Shown here: positions 10,497-20,747 of the stretch, in pieces | Layout: every line of letters starts with the position of its first letter | How positions within the stretch are numbered: position 1 is the first letter of the stretch | NCBI GenBank assembly: GCA_021648195.1 | Contig: JAKITG010000002.1 | Location: 1-36,313 of the forward strand | Direction of reading: 5' to 3' | Length of the DNA stretch: 36,313 nt | Origin: Flavobacteriaceae bacterium | GTDB lineage: Bacteria > Bacteroidota > Bacteroidia > Flavobacteriales > Flavobacteriaceae | Made by a program: the position numbers and the translations under genes | Notes under the pieces: generated by a model | Databases searched by the model: none | What the model saw: only the letters and a program-made list of their open reading frames with translations | Told to the model about the DNA's origin: nothing

Positions 10497-11681
10497 CTAT
10501 TTTGATGAGGATGATATGTATATATCGTAAACTGCTTTTGCCATTATATCAGAATTAAATTTTTGGATTGCTAATTTATATCCATTCTCACCCATTATTT
10601 TTGCTTTCTCCCTGTTAGACAAAAGATTTAATAAAGACTTGGTAATCTCTTCAGTATCATTGGGATTAACAGTATACCCTGTTGTTTCATGATCAATGAC
10701 TTCTGGAACACCACCATGAGTTGTCCCAATTACAGGCTTTTTAAAAAAGTATGCTTCCACGTAAACCAATCCAAAACTTTCTCCACTTCCTCTTCTGCTT
10801 GGCAGAATAAATATGTCTGATAAACTATAAAAGGGCATGATCTTATCAGAATCTATTTTCCCAATAAAATAAACAAATTTGTTTAATCTTAACTTGTCAA
10901 CAAGTTTAATAAGGTCGTTTTTGTAAGGACCATCACCAACAATAAGATATTTAAGAGAAGGGAATTTTTTAATTACTGCTGGTAATGTTTCGATTACTCG
11001 GTCGTTTCCTTTTTCTTCATCCAATCTTGAAACTGAAAGTAAAATAAGATCGTTTTGCTTTACACCTAATTGTACTCTTAATTCTTCAATTTTTGTTTTA
11101 TCTATATGAATAAATTTTCGCAAATTTATTCCATTATAAATTACAATGTTTGAGGTCTTTTCCGCCTCCTTAAATTTGGAATACAAAAGATTTTGAGTGG
11201 ATTTGCTTACACAGATGATTTTTTTAGCTTTTACAAAGTACTTTGTTAATAAAAAAGATAGGAACGAAGATTTGTAGTTTTCTTTTTTACTATCAAAAAA
11301 ATCATATAGTTCAGAACCGTGTACTGTTATAAAGACATTAAGTGGAAATAGAAAGGTAGAAATAGCTCCAACTTTATGTGATATTCCATCCGTTGAGTGA
11401 ATGTAATTGGGTTTTTCTTTAACTATATGTTTTAATAGTGCAAAAGTATATTTAATTAAACCCAGTCCCTTAATGATTCTATTAAAACACCGTATAATTC
11501 GGTAGTTTTGTTTTTTGTCCCATTCTGCAAACATAATCTGCTCTGAATAAAGAGGCGCCAAAACTACAACATCTAAATCTAATCTAGCTAGACCTTCAGC
11601 AAGATCGGCCGTATAAATTCCAGCACCACCAGCGTAAGGATAAAATTCTAATGTAAGAAGCAATATTTTTTTCTTTTTCAT
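10497..11681 (-). CDS. Glycosyltransferase family 4-like
   Basis: LLTLEFYPYAGGAGIYTADLAEGLARL; FILPSRRGSGESFGLVYVEAYFFKKPVIGTTHGGVPEVI. Confidence 0.9.
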   Translation of the reverse strand: MKKKKILLLTLEFYPYAGGAGIYTADLAEGLARLDLDVVVLAPLYSEQIMFAEWDKKQNYRIIRCFNRIIKGLGLIKYTFALLKHIVKEKPNYIHSTDGISHKVGAISTFLFPLNVFITVHGSELYDFFDSKKENYKSSFLSFLLTKYFVKAKKIICVSKSTQNLLYSKFKEAEKTSNIVIYNGINLRKFIHIDKTKIEELRVQLGVKQNDLILLSVSRLDEEKGNDRVIETLPAVIKKFPSLKYLIVGDGPYKNDLIKLVDKLRLNKFVYFIGKIDSDKIMPFYSLSDIFILPSRRGSGESFGLVYVEAYFFKKPVIGTTHGGVPEVIDHETTGYTVNPNDTEEITKSLLNLLSNREKAKIMGENGYKLAIQKFNSDIMAKAVYDIYISSSSK

Positions 11682-11686
11682 TTTTT

Positions 11687-12727
11687 TTACTTAATAAGAA
11701 AAGTTATTAGTCTTTTAACTAATAATTCTGGTGTATAGTTATTATTAACAAATTGTCTAAGCTTATTTATCGTTTCAATTCTTAAGGATTCATCATCTAA
11801 ATATAGCTGAACTGTTTCTTGTGCTTCTTCGTATTTTTTAATAACTGGTAAAAGCCCTTGAAATACTAAATCGATGTCCTTCCGCCATTCCATTATGGGT
11901 AAAGTCCCAGCTCCGATTGCCTCAAAAACCCTAAGATGGATTCCATTTATTAAACCAGGGTTTTGATCAATTGGAAGCACTTTTGTGCAATTAATTGCTA
12001 AATTTAATTCTTCATGTGATATTCTATTATTTCTCAGTATGAAATTTTTCTCAAGTTCCGGGAAAAAATTGAACCACTTATACCAATTCTCATTGCCAAA
12101 AATTTTTAAATCATTATCCTTAAAACTATTGAAAAATAGAGTTCTTTTGTAGCCTGAAGAATCAGAATAATTCCGACCAACAAATAGAAGATCAGATTCG
12201 TATTTATTTTTAATTTCTTTCGAAATGTTAGATGTTTGAAAAAATAATTTGTTTGAAGAACCTACTTGATCGCAAACGACATTTGGAATTCCCATAGAAT
12301 CTAATTCATATTTCCAATGACTATCAGGGCTGATGGTGTAACTTGAATATTGTAAAATATCAAGATTATAATCAAAAGTATGGCTTAACAATGGATGATC
12401 ACCCAGAAAAAACACAATTTTGCATTTAGACTTAATCTTTTTCAAGGTATCTGGAAAAAAAAATTGATTATTATATATATAAACTATATCGGGTTTTTCT
12501 TTATTAATTATCTCAATATACTTCGTATTGATAAAATCATAATACGCAGGCTCTGAATATTTAGCAATTTTTCTAAATCCGTGTGTTTTTGTATATACTC
12601 TTTTAATAAAAGGCGAAAAAAAATCAGTGTAATCAATTATTTGTGCTTCAACGCCATTTGCGTTAAATCCATCTAAAATCATTTCTGATAAAGAATATTG
12701 TTTGGGTATAAATAATAATGCCTTCAT
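11687..12727 (-). CDS. CgeB-like glycosyltransferase
   Basis: IVFFLGDHPLLSHTFDYNLDILQYSSYTISPDSHWKYELDSMGI; C-terminal HLRVFEAIGAGTLPIMEWRKDI. Confidence 0.65.
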   Translation of the reverse strand: MKALLFIPKQYSLSEMILDGFNANGVEAQIIDYTDFFSPFIKRVYTKTHGFRKIAKYSEPAYYDFINTKYIEIINKEKPDIVYIYNNQFFFPDTLKKIKSKCKIVFFLGDHPLLSHTFDYNLDILQYSSYTISPDSHWKYELDSMGIPNVVCDQVGSSNKLFFQTSNISKEIKNKYESDLLFVGRNYSDSSGYKRTLFFNSFKDNDLKIFGNENWYKWFNFFPELEKNFILRNNRISHEELNLAINCTKVLPIDQNPGLINGIHLRVFEAIGAGTLPIMEWRKDIDLVFQGLLPVIKKYEEAQETVQLYLDDESLRIETINKLRQFVNNNYTPELLVKRLITFLIK

Positions 12728-12762
12728 TTGGAATGACCTATCTTTTTGTTAAGGATACGAGT

Positions 12763-14178
12763 TTAATTGTTTTTTTTCAATAATTTGTAAGTGAAATCAG
12801 AAAACACAAAATATAAACTTAGCATAAACATTGTTTCTATATTAACTATGTATCCGAACTCTTGCCGTGATGTTGAGTGAATAATGAAGATTCCACCAAA
12901 ACCTATAATCAGCATTGAGAGGCTGAATTTATAGGTGTTAAGGTGAGTTCCTCTTATAAATGCTCTGAATAATTTGTAATTAAAAGATATAAATAATAAC
13001 ATAAATATCATATATCCGACTATCCCACCATTGAGTAGCATGGTATGATGGCCGACATGAACATCCCTGTATTCACTATTTACATCCGTAAACCCAAATC
13101 CAACAATTGGGCTTTCAATAAATTTCTCCCAAACTCGAGGTCCACGGACTGTAAGTCTTCCAAGTGTCCCTCCAGCTGTAATATCACCAGCCGCTAATTT
13201 TGTGATTGTATCAAGTCGTTCTATTCCTTTTTCCAGATATTTTTTTGTTGTTGGAGAAAAAATAACAAAAATAATAATAATAACAACAATAGTAAAAATT
13301 GGCTTAATAGATTTAGAAAAACCTTTTCTATTGGTTATAATAAATGCTATAAACATAAATAATAGACTAATCATCCAACCACGTGTACCAGACATAATTA
13401 TACTTAGCGTGATAACTGAAACCACAGAATATAAATAATTTTTATTAAAAGGGTTCATTGGGCTAGATAAATAATAGAAAGCTGTAATAAAAGAAATTAA
13501 TAAAATTTCAACGCTATAAACAATTATACGATTTGTTGCAAAAAAGAATTCTTGGCTACTCATATCATTTCCAGAATAACGGAACATAGTCTCTCCTAAA
13601 AATGATGCAAGTGTTTTTGCTGAGATTACTTCAAATAGTTGTATGAATAATTGGACAAAAACAAAAGAGAAAAAAACACTAAATAAACGAGCATATTCTT
13701 TTTCTGTTCTAATTAACCGTGGAATAGAAAAAATTAGTAAGTAAGGTGAAACGCTCAATATTACAGTATATATTCTATTAACATTATGATCAATAACAAA
13801 TGTCATTAACAATAAAAAGATTAGATAAAAAAACAAAAGATAAATATTTGCACTAATGAAAATTCTATGACGGATTTTACATTTAAATGACTTGATTACA
13901 GTGGCCACAACAACTAAATGATGATAATATATCTTCACAGAAATGATTGGTAAAGCAAAAGAGCCTTCTTTGAAAAACAAAAAACCTGGGGGATCAACTA
14001 TTATAAAAAAAAATGCAAGCCAAATATAATTGTATTTAGTCTTGGAAAAATAGAATATTACTAACAAAGCAAAAAAATAGAAATTACCAATTGAATTTGG
14101 GATAAAATATCTTACTAGTATACTTATAATTAGCAAGAAATAAACTTTAGCAATATCCCAATTAAGTAGTTGACTCAT
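12763..14178 (-). CDS. O-antigen polymerase/ligase (Wzy/WaaL-like) membrane protein
   Basis: Multi-pass hydrophobic ORF; RGWMISLLFMFIAF, late FIESPIVGFGFTDVNSEY...VGHHTMLLNGGIVGYMIFML typical of O-antigen ligase/polymerase families. Confidence 0.75.
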   Translation of the reverse strand: MSQLLNWDIAKVYFLLIISILVRYFIPNSIGNFYFFALLVIFYFSKTKYNYIWLAFFFIIVDPPGFLFFKEGSFALPIISVKIYYHHLVVVATVIKSFKCKIRHRIFISANIYLLFFYLIFLLLMTFVIDHNVNRIYTVILSVSPYLLIFSIPRLIRTEKEYARLFSVFFSFVFVQLFIQLFEVISAKTLASFLGETMFRYSGNDMSSQEFFFATNRIIVYSVEILLISFITAFYYLSSPMNPFNKNYLYSVVSVITLSIIMSGTRGWMISLLFMFIAFIITNRKGFSKSIKPIFTIVVIIIIFVIFSPTTKKYLEKGIERLDTITKLAAGDITAGGTLGRLTVRGPRVWEKFIESPIVGFGFTDVNSEYRDVHVGHHTMLLNGGIVGYMIFMLLFISFNYKLFRAFIRGTHLNTYKFSLSMLIIGFGGIFIIHSTSRQEFGYIVNIETMFMLSLYFVFSDFTYKLLKKNN

Positions 14179-14196
14179 CTTAAATGCTTTTAGAAA

Positions 14197-15642
14197 TTAT
14201 TTAAATTTAGTAAGAATCTGCTTAATAAATATAATCCTTATTTCGGCCAATTCTTTTGATTTGAAAAAATATTGTATAGATAAATAACAAACTATAAAAA
14301 AGATAATTTGAGAAATCAAAAGAAAAATATCTGAGAAAATTATATATTTTATAAAATATGTAAGAATGGCAACACCGGCTGATGTAAAGAAAATATTTTT
14401 TAAAGACAAAATTTGTTTTAGAAACGAAATAGAAACTAAACGGTTAACTATTACTAAATTAATAAAAAACTGAGTAATAATTTGTAGTACTGTTCCTATT
14501 GCCATTGCTTTTACTCCCATAGATACAGTTATGATTAAAGTTGTAATTAATTGAATCTTATAAACAATCTCTAATTTGAGATAATAATCAGAACGTCCCT
14601 TAACCAATGTAATAAGACCACTTATTACAATTAAAGGCATAAACATACCATTGATACTCAATATTTGAAGAAATTCTATAGAACCAGACCATTTCTCAGT
14701 TAATAATACAATAATTAGAGGTTTCGCAATCACAATTATTAGCATCATTAAAGGGAATGATAAAAATGCTGATGCTCTCATAAATCGAATATATGTCTGT
14801 TGAAGCTTGCTTTCGTCGTCTTTGAGAGAAGATAATACAGGAAAACTAACGTTATTAAAGGTCATATATACAAACCGGCTAAACTTCTTACTTAAACTAT
14901 CCCCTTTAAAGAATAAACCCAGTGCTTCAATACTATAGAATTTGCCTATTAATACATTGATTGCATTAGACGAGATAATATTAATTACATTTGCAATCAT
15001 TATTTTATAACCAAAGTAAAAATTCTCTTTGAAAGAATAAATACTAAATTTAAGCGATGGTTTTAGTCTTGAGCTTAGCCAGAGTAATATTGTAACAAAA
15101 AAAGAATACAATATTGTTTTTATCACTAGACTCCAAACTCCAAAACCTATATAGGCTAATATAACAGCAATTAAACTACTAATTATCATTGATACTAGGT
15201 TAATAAGCGTTAGTGTCTTGAAATTTAATGCTCTTTTTAGTGCTACATCTTGAATTATTCCTAAAGAATTAAATATTATAACTAATGAGATAACTTTTGT
15301 AATGATGTCAAGAGATGGCTGTTCAAAAAAAACTGCTATAAATGGAGAACTAAAAAATATTATACCATAAAATACAAATGAAATAAGCAAATTAAAAAGA
15401 AACACTGTCGAATAATCTTCATTTGTAACCTCAGCTTTTTGAATAAGTGCCTGAATAAAACCACCTTGAGCCATTGTTTCTGATACGGAAATAAATAATG
15501 TCAATAGTGCTATTAAACCAAAATCACTTGGATCAAGTAAGCGAGCAAGAATTACAGCAAATATAAAGCTAATAAATTGTAGACCAATAGAGTTAATACT
15601 ACTCCATATTAAACCCTTTGCAGTCTTTTTTTTTAAATTCAT
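14197..15642 (-). CDS. Wzx-like polysaccharide flippase
   Basis: MNLKKKTAKGLIWSSINSIGLQFISFIFAVILARLLDPSDFGLIAL; multi-pass. Confidence 0.85.
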   Translation of the reverse strand: MNLKKKTAKGLIWSSINSIGLQFISFIFAVILARLLDPSDFGLIALLTLFISVSETMAQGGFIQALIQKAEVTNEDYSTVFLFNLLISFVFYGIIFFSSPFIAVFFEQPSLDIITKVISLVIIFNSLGIIQDVALKRALNFKTLTLINLVSMIISSLIAVILAYIGFGVWSLVIKTILYSFFVTILLWLSSRLKPSLKFSIYSFKENFYFGYKIMIANVINIISSNAINVLIGKFYSIEALGLFFKGDSLSKKFSRFVYMTFNNVSFPVLSSLKDDESKLQQTYIRFMRASAFLSFPLMMLIIVIAKPLIIVLLTEKWSGSIEFLQILSINGMFMPLIVISGLITLVKGRSDYYLKLEIVYKIQLITTLIITVSMGVKAMAIGTVLQIITQFFINLVIVNRLVSISFLKQILSLKNIFFTSAGVAILTYFIKYIIFSDIFLLISQIIFFIVCYLSIQYFFKSKELAEIRIIFIKQILTKFK

Positions 15643-15716
15643 AAAACACTAAATATAAATGGAGATAATAACAGAATAAATTTTCCAATTCAAACTATCA
15701 ACAAGAACTTTCATCT

Positions 15717-15890
15717 TTATTCATCTTTATGCTTCAAAATACTCATAATAATATAATCCCAATACTTACCGTGGCGGTAATAGAATTGGGGAAGTCTGCC
15801 AGTCTCTTGAAAGCCAATTTTTAAGTAAAGTTTCTTTGCGTTTGGATTAAATGAAGCTACTTTCAAATATACCATATTCATATTCATCTG
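15717..15890 (-). pseudogene. C-terminal half of a GNAT acetyltransferase interrupted by the IS110 element
   Basis: Reverse-strand reading MVYLKVASFNPNAKKLYLKIGFQETGRLPQFYYRHGKYWDYIIMSILKHKDE*; N-terminal half at 17395-17780. Confidence 0.75.
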
Positions 15891-16022
15891 TTTATATTTT
15901 TAGTTTATAGTTCATATTTGTTTTTTTCTAAATTGCATTTAACCACTAAGTAAATCAAAATTTCATCTTCATGCTCTACGGCTATACTCTTGTGTGCTTA
16001 GTGTTTGATGTCAGTTTCATAT

Positions 16023-17419
16023 ACGGGGTTTCTAATTGCTCTTAGGCTATCAGATATTTCAACCTCCAGTAAAAATCGACCTTTTAATTATGCAACTTTT
16101 TTAATTTCTACTTCTACTCCCATTTCTTTTAATTGCTTGAGATACCTACTTACTTTTTTATCCTTATTCCTTGATAGTAAATATTCGGCTCCTAATTCTT
16201 TGTAAGGTTCTCTATCTTTTAGTATGAAATAGGCGGATATCAGTATCTTGTGTCCTATTGCAACTAAAGCTCTTTTCTTACCTCTTCTTACTACCAATGA
16301 ATCATACTTGCTCCGTAAATAAGTTCCCTTTGTTCGCGTGGCTGCCCACGCACATTCTACCAGCAAAGTTTTTAAATACTTATCTCCGTGGGTTGTTCTA
16401 CTACTTTTTTTTTTGCCTGCACTTTCATTATTACCAGGACTCATTCCTGCCCAAGAAGCTAATTGTTGTTCATTTGGAAATTGCTCCATATTTGTGCCTA
16501 TTTCGGCTATTATTCCGGCTGCTGCTATTTCTCCTACTCCGGGGATGGTTTGCAATAACTCTCTGTTAACATCTATCTTTTGTGATTCTAATAATTTATC
16601 TATTCGCTCATCTAGTATCTCTAACAACCTCTCTTTTTCTTCCATCGATTTTTTTATCGTACTTAACATAAACTTATGATGCTCTGTTAAATTACCTTTG
16701 AGTGATGCTGCTAACTCTTCCTCTGTGGCTTGCATCTTCCCATGTCGATATTTTACCAACTCTTTTATATCTTCTACGCCATCTAACATCGCTTTTATTA
16801 TCTTCGTCGCTGTTGCTCCACTCATATCACTTACTACACTTGATAATTTTATGTTTGCATCTTCGAGTATTTTCTGAATCCTATTTTTCTCTGAAGCTAT
16901 TTGACCAGTTATCTTTTTTCGATATCTTGTTAAATCTCTTAGATCACGTATATGACGTGGTGGTATGAAACTTCCTCTTAACAATCCACTCAACAATAAT
17001 TTCGCTATCCATTTGCTATCTTTCTTATCTGTCTTTCGTCCGGGAACATTCTTTATATGTCGGGCATTTACCAAGATTATTTCAAAGTCTGATTCCAATA
17101 TGTTGTAGAGCGGTTTCCAATAAACTCCCGTACTTTCCATGGCTATATGGGTAATTTGCTTTGACTTCAACATATCTCGCATTTTTTCTAACTCTTCAGT
17201 AAACGTGGAGTATGTAAAAGTCTCTTCCTTTAAGCCTTCTCCGCGTACCGTGATGACAATTACTTCTTTATGTACATCAATTACCGCATCCTCGTGATAC
17301 TACTTGTTCAAATTCTATTGATTCTTTTTTTTCCTTTTGCATAACTACCTCAACTTGTAATTACTATTTCAAATTGCCAATATAATCATACCCTTGTGTG
17401 TTTAAAAATCAATAATGAA
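16023..17419 (-). mobile_element. IS110-family insertion sequence (boundaries approximate)
   Basis: Transposase ORF flanked by imperfect ~40-bp direct repeats (15984-16022 and 17388-17429) and by the two halves of a GNAT gene. Confidence 0.7.
16088..17342 (-). pseudogene. IS110-family transposase, frameshifted near N-terminus
   Basis: ORF 16088-17182 has IAMESTGVYWKPLYNIL, LVNARHIKNVPGRKTDKKDSKWIAKLL, TIPGVGEIAAAGIIAEIG, ASWAGMSPGNNESAGK. Upstream start at 17342 reads MQKEKKESIEFEQVVSRGCGN* while the +1 frame reads IDVHKEVIVITVRGEG. Confidence 0.85.
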
Positions 17420-17780
17420 AGTTTCATATGCTTAAACAAAAATTCCAAAAGCATTTTGTAGCTTTTTATACCGTATCCTTTACCCCTATATTCTGGAAGG
17501 ATGTCCAAACCTACTTCGCAATTGTTATGCAGATAGTTTATATTTTGGATACGTAATCTTCCAATAATTTTGTTAGAATTATGTTAGAATTATTTGCAAA
17601 GCAAATTATATATCGTTTATCATCTCTTTTTTTATGAATGTTTTTCCACCATTTAATTTGCCCTTCTTCAACTGCCAATCGAGATTAAGAAAATAATTAT
17701 GTATTCTCATTATTGATTGATTCAAAATATTCAAATCTACTTTTTCAATTACCCAGAATAAAATGTGTGTAAGTAATGTT
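17395..17780 (-). pseudogene. N-terminal half of the IS-interrupted GNAT acetyltransferase
   Basis: Reverse-strand reading EEGQIKWWKNIHKKRDDKRYIICFANN...IIGRLRIQNINYLHNNCEVGLDILPEYRGKGYGIKSYKMLLEFLFKHMKL; also an 11-bp tandem duplication near 17570-17590 that shifts frame. Confidence 0.7.
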
Positions 17781-18300
17781 AAATTGATTTGAACAACGAC
17801 ATTATTAATACGGAATGAAAAACTTTATTAAAATAGAATTGTTTCTCAAGTGTGCCTTCAACCCTAAATCCAAAGTTTTTATAAAGATTTATAGCTCTTG
17901 TATTTGTTTCAATAACTTCAAGTATAATTTTTCTTAAATTCAATATATCAAAAACATATTTTTGTATTAAAGATAGTACTTCTTTACCATACCCTTTCCC
18001 TTGGTCAACTTTTTCTCCAATAAGAATATGAAATTTACACGTACCATGTATCCAATTTATTTCAGTTAAATAAACTATTCCAATAAAATTTCCATTTAAT
18101 TCATCAATAGCAAAATAAATCTTCTCATTTGATTTTTCTCGTAACAAATTGTCATACCACTCTATTTCTAAATTTTCTGTTATTGGAAATGCATGCGACA
18201 TTACTAAACTAGTTAATTCAAGATCATTTCGCCAAATTAAACTTTTTTTCCAATCTTCTTTTTTTAATGGACGAAGAACTACTTTTTCTCCTTTTATCAT
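17779..18300 (-). CDS. GNAT-family N-acetyltransferase
   Basis: MIKGEKVVLRPLKKEDWKKSLIWRND; DQGKGYGKEVLSLIQKYVFDILNLRKIILEV. Confidence 0.85.
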   Translation of the reverse strand: MIKGEKVVLRPLKKEDWKKSLIWRNDLELTSLVMSHAFPITENLEIEWYDNLLREKSNEKIYFAIDELNGNFIGIVYLTEINWIHGTCKFHILIGEKVDQGKGYGKEVLSLIQKYVFDILNLRKIILEVIETNTRAINLYKNFGFRVEGTLEKQFYFNKVFHSVLIMSLFKSI

Positions 18301-18305
18301 ATTTA

Positions 18306-19520
18306 TTATTCCTCTAAAATAATATTATCTATAATTTTTTGTTCACTATCGTGTCCTTTAATAATCAAAAGTTCTCTATTATTTTCTTTCACAATAACAA
18401 ATCCATGTCTCTTTGAACTCTCTGTAATTTTCTGAATAATTTCACCTTGCCCAACTGCCACATCAGCAAAAACAACATTAGGCTCAAGGAATATCTTTTT
18501 CCAATTACCAATTTTTTTTATCTTTTTACCTTCAGGTAATTGCAAATATTTTATATATGAATATTGGTTCATTGTAGGTTTCAAATCCGGTTCAATTCCT
18601 AATGCAACTTGTATTGCAGCCTTATCCATATTTACACCGCAAGAATGTAATACAAGGTAAGATGAAATATAATCACCGCCAAGCCTTGCTCCAATTTCCA
18701 CCAACTTAGGTCCATCTTTTGTTAGTTTAACCTCTGTGTGTGAAGCTGAGTTATCGATACCAACAGCATTTACTGCATTAATAACAATTTTACCTATTTC
18801 TTTTTTTTCTTCTCCTGTCAGTAGTGCTGGTTGTAAATGTCCCATTTCAACTGTGCAGGGAAATGGAGTAATAAACTTTTCTGTGTATTGGACGATAGTT
18901 GTTTTACCTTTAAATGTTATAGTCTCAACACTATATTCAGGACCATCTAAATATTCTTCGATAATAACTTCGCCTGTTCTAGAAAAGGATTCTGCTATAG
19001 TTCTATACTTAAATATATCTTCAAATTTATCTATTTTACGTACACCTTGACTTGATGTGCCATATTTCGGTTTGATAATTACAGGAAACATAAGATCAAC
19101 AATATCTTTTGGGATTATTTCTTCATTATTATTGAATAATCTACCCTTTGCACAAGGAACATTATTTTCAATAAAAGCTTGTTTCATTAACCATTTATCA
19201 AGGCTTTTTTCAGTTACTGCAGGTGAATGAAAAATAAAACCAAGATCTTTTGCTAATTTAGCCATTAAACGCATTGGTTTTTCCATCTGACTTGTAACTA
19301 TTCCTGAAACCTCATGTTTAAGGGCAATTTCCTTAGTTGATTCATAATCGTCACCTTTGACTTTATAAAAATAATCTGCTAAGTTCTTACCCGGCGGGTT
19401 ATCACTAACATCCAAAACAATTACTCTCAACCCGAGTTCTTTTGCAGCTTCAATAAGTGTTAATTGATTTAAACCTGCACCAAAAATTAGGATGGAATCT
19501 GCCATATTATCCAACAGCAC
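18306..19520 (-). CDS. ATP-grasp carboxylate-amine ligase-like protein
   Basis: FPVIIKPKYGTSSQGVRKI, EEYLDGPEYSVETITFKGK, TEVKLTKDGPKLVEIGARLGGDYISSYLV; overlaps DegT gene. Confidence 0.85.
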   Translation of the reverse strand: MLLDNMADSILIFGAGLNQLTLIEAAKELGLRVIVLDVSDNPPGKNLADYFYKVKGDDYESTKEIALKHEVSGIVTSQMEKPMRLMAKLAKDLGFIFHSPAVTEKSLDKWLMKQAFIENNVPCAKGRLFNNNEEIIPKDIVDLMFPVIIKPKYGTSSQGVRKIDKFEDIFKYRTIAESFSRTGEVIIEEYLDGPEYSVETITFKGKTTIVQYTEKFITPFPCTVEMGHLQPALLTGEEKKEIGKIVINAVNAVGIDNSASHTEVKLTKDGPKLVEIGARLGGDYISSYLVLHSCGVNMDKAAIQVALGIEPDLKPTMNQYSYIKYLQLPEGKKIKKIGNWKKIFLEPNVVFADVAVGQGEIIQKITESSKRHGFVIVKENNRELLIIKGHDSEQKIIDNIILEE

Positions 19521-20691
19521 TTAGGACTTTTTTTGTGGCATCAACAACGTGTTCTCGTTCTGTAATCGTTAACGATGGATAAATAGGTAAACGAAGAAGA
19601 CTTCTAAAAAATTCCATTGAACCCTTCATTTCCTCGTCCGTAGCCATCTCTCTATAAAATTTGTTTCTATGAAGAGGTGTATAATGTACATTAGACATTA
19701 TCCCTTCTGCCCTCAACGCATCCATTATCCAATAGCGTTGTGCAGGAGGCACTAATATTCCAAACAAATGCCAATTTGTTTTTGAACCCTCAGTATTTCG
19801 TATAAACTTTATATTCGGTAAATTTTTTAATTCCTCAATATAGAATGATGCTATCTTTTTTCTTTCCGAATTCATCCAATCAATTTTTTCAAGCTGAGTT
19901 AATCCAAGCGCACCCAAAACATTCGATTGTACAAATGAACTCCCAATATCAACATATTCATAAAATCCGCGATCTTTGCTATCTACTAAAAACGATTGTT
20001 TATCTGTCCCCTTTTCTCTCATAAACTTAACACGTTCAGCAATTTCATCATCATCTGTAACTAATGCTCCACCCTCACCAGTTGTTAAGTTCTTTGTGCC
20101 ATGGAAACTGAAAGTAGAAACATCGGCTAAAGTACCGGTTTTCCTTCCTTTATAAAATGATCCTATTGACTGTGCAGTATCATGAACAACATAAAGATTA
20201 TATTTTTTAGCAATTCTGTTAACTTCATCCATATCAGCCGGGTTGCCGGAATAATCAACCGGTGCAATAGCAACCGTTTTTTCATTAATTGCATCTTCAA
20301 TTTTAGTAACATTTATATTTCCATTGTCCGGATAAACATCTACGAGTTTCACTTTAAGATTATTCAATAGTGCCCCCAGAGCAGTTGAAGTATAAGTAAA
20401 GTTTGGAACAATTACTTCACCGCCATAAGGAAAATCTTTTACCTTAAACGCAAGATCGAGTGCTGTGGTACAAGAGTTTGTGAAAAGAGCGTGCTTAACA
20501 CCGAGATACTCAGCCAATTTTTTTTCGAACTCCATACATTTGGGTCCGTTGCCAGAAATAAAAGTACTCCTGACTGTATCCTCAACTGTTTTAAAATCTG
20601 CCTCATCGAGATAAGGTTTATGAATTAATACCTTTTCATTAGTAACAGGTTTACCACCATTTATCGCTAAATTTTTATCGTTTTTTGACAT
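19507..20691 (-). CDS. DegT/DnrJ/EryC1 (ArnB-type) sugar aminotransferase
   Basis: INGGKPV start, VHDTAQSIGSFYKGRKTGTLADVSTFSFHGTKNLTTGEGGALVTDD (PLP Lys). Confidence 0.93.
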   Translation of the reverse strand: MSKNDKNLAINGGKPVTNEKVLIHKPYLDEADFKTVEDTVRSTFISGNGPKCMEFEKKLAEYLGVKHALFTNSCTTALDLAFKVKDFPYGGEVIVPNFTYTSTALGALLNNLKVKLVDVYPDNGNINVTKIEDAINEKTVAIAPVDYSGNPADMDEVNRIAKKYNLYVVHDTAQSIGSFYKGRKTGTLADVSTFSFHGTKNLTTGEGGALVTDDDEIAERVKFMREKGTDKQSFLVDSKDRGFYEYVDIGSSFVQSNVLGALGLTQLEKIDWMNSERKKIASFYIEELKNLPNIKFIRNTEGSKTNWHLFGILVPPAQRYWIMDALRAEGIMSNVHYTPLHRNKFYREMATDEEMKGSMEFFRSLLRLPIYPSLTITEREHVVDATKKVLSAVG

Positions 20692-20747
20692 TTCATTCTC
20701 ATTTTTTATGGATTTAAATTCTTTTTAAAAGGTTTCAAAGAGTTCAC

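Noticed and set aside
16258-16968. Plus-strand ORFs antisense to the IS110 transposase
   Set aside because: Low-complexity Leu/Phe/Ser-rich translations antisense to a strong minus-strand coding sequence; spurious.
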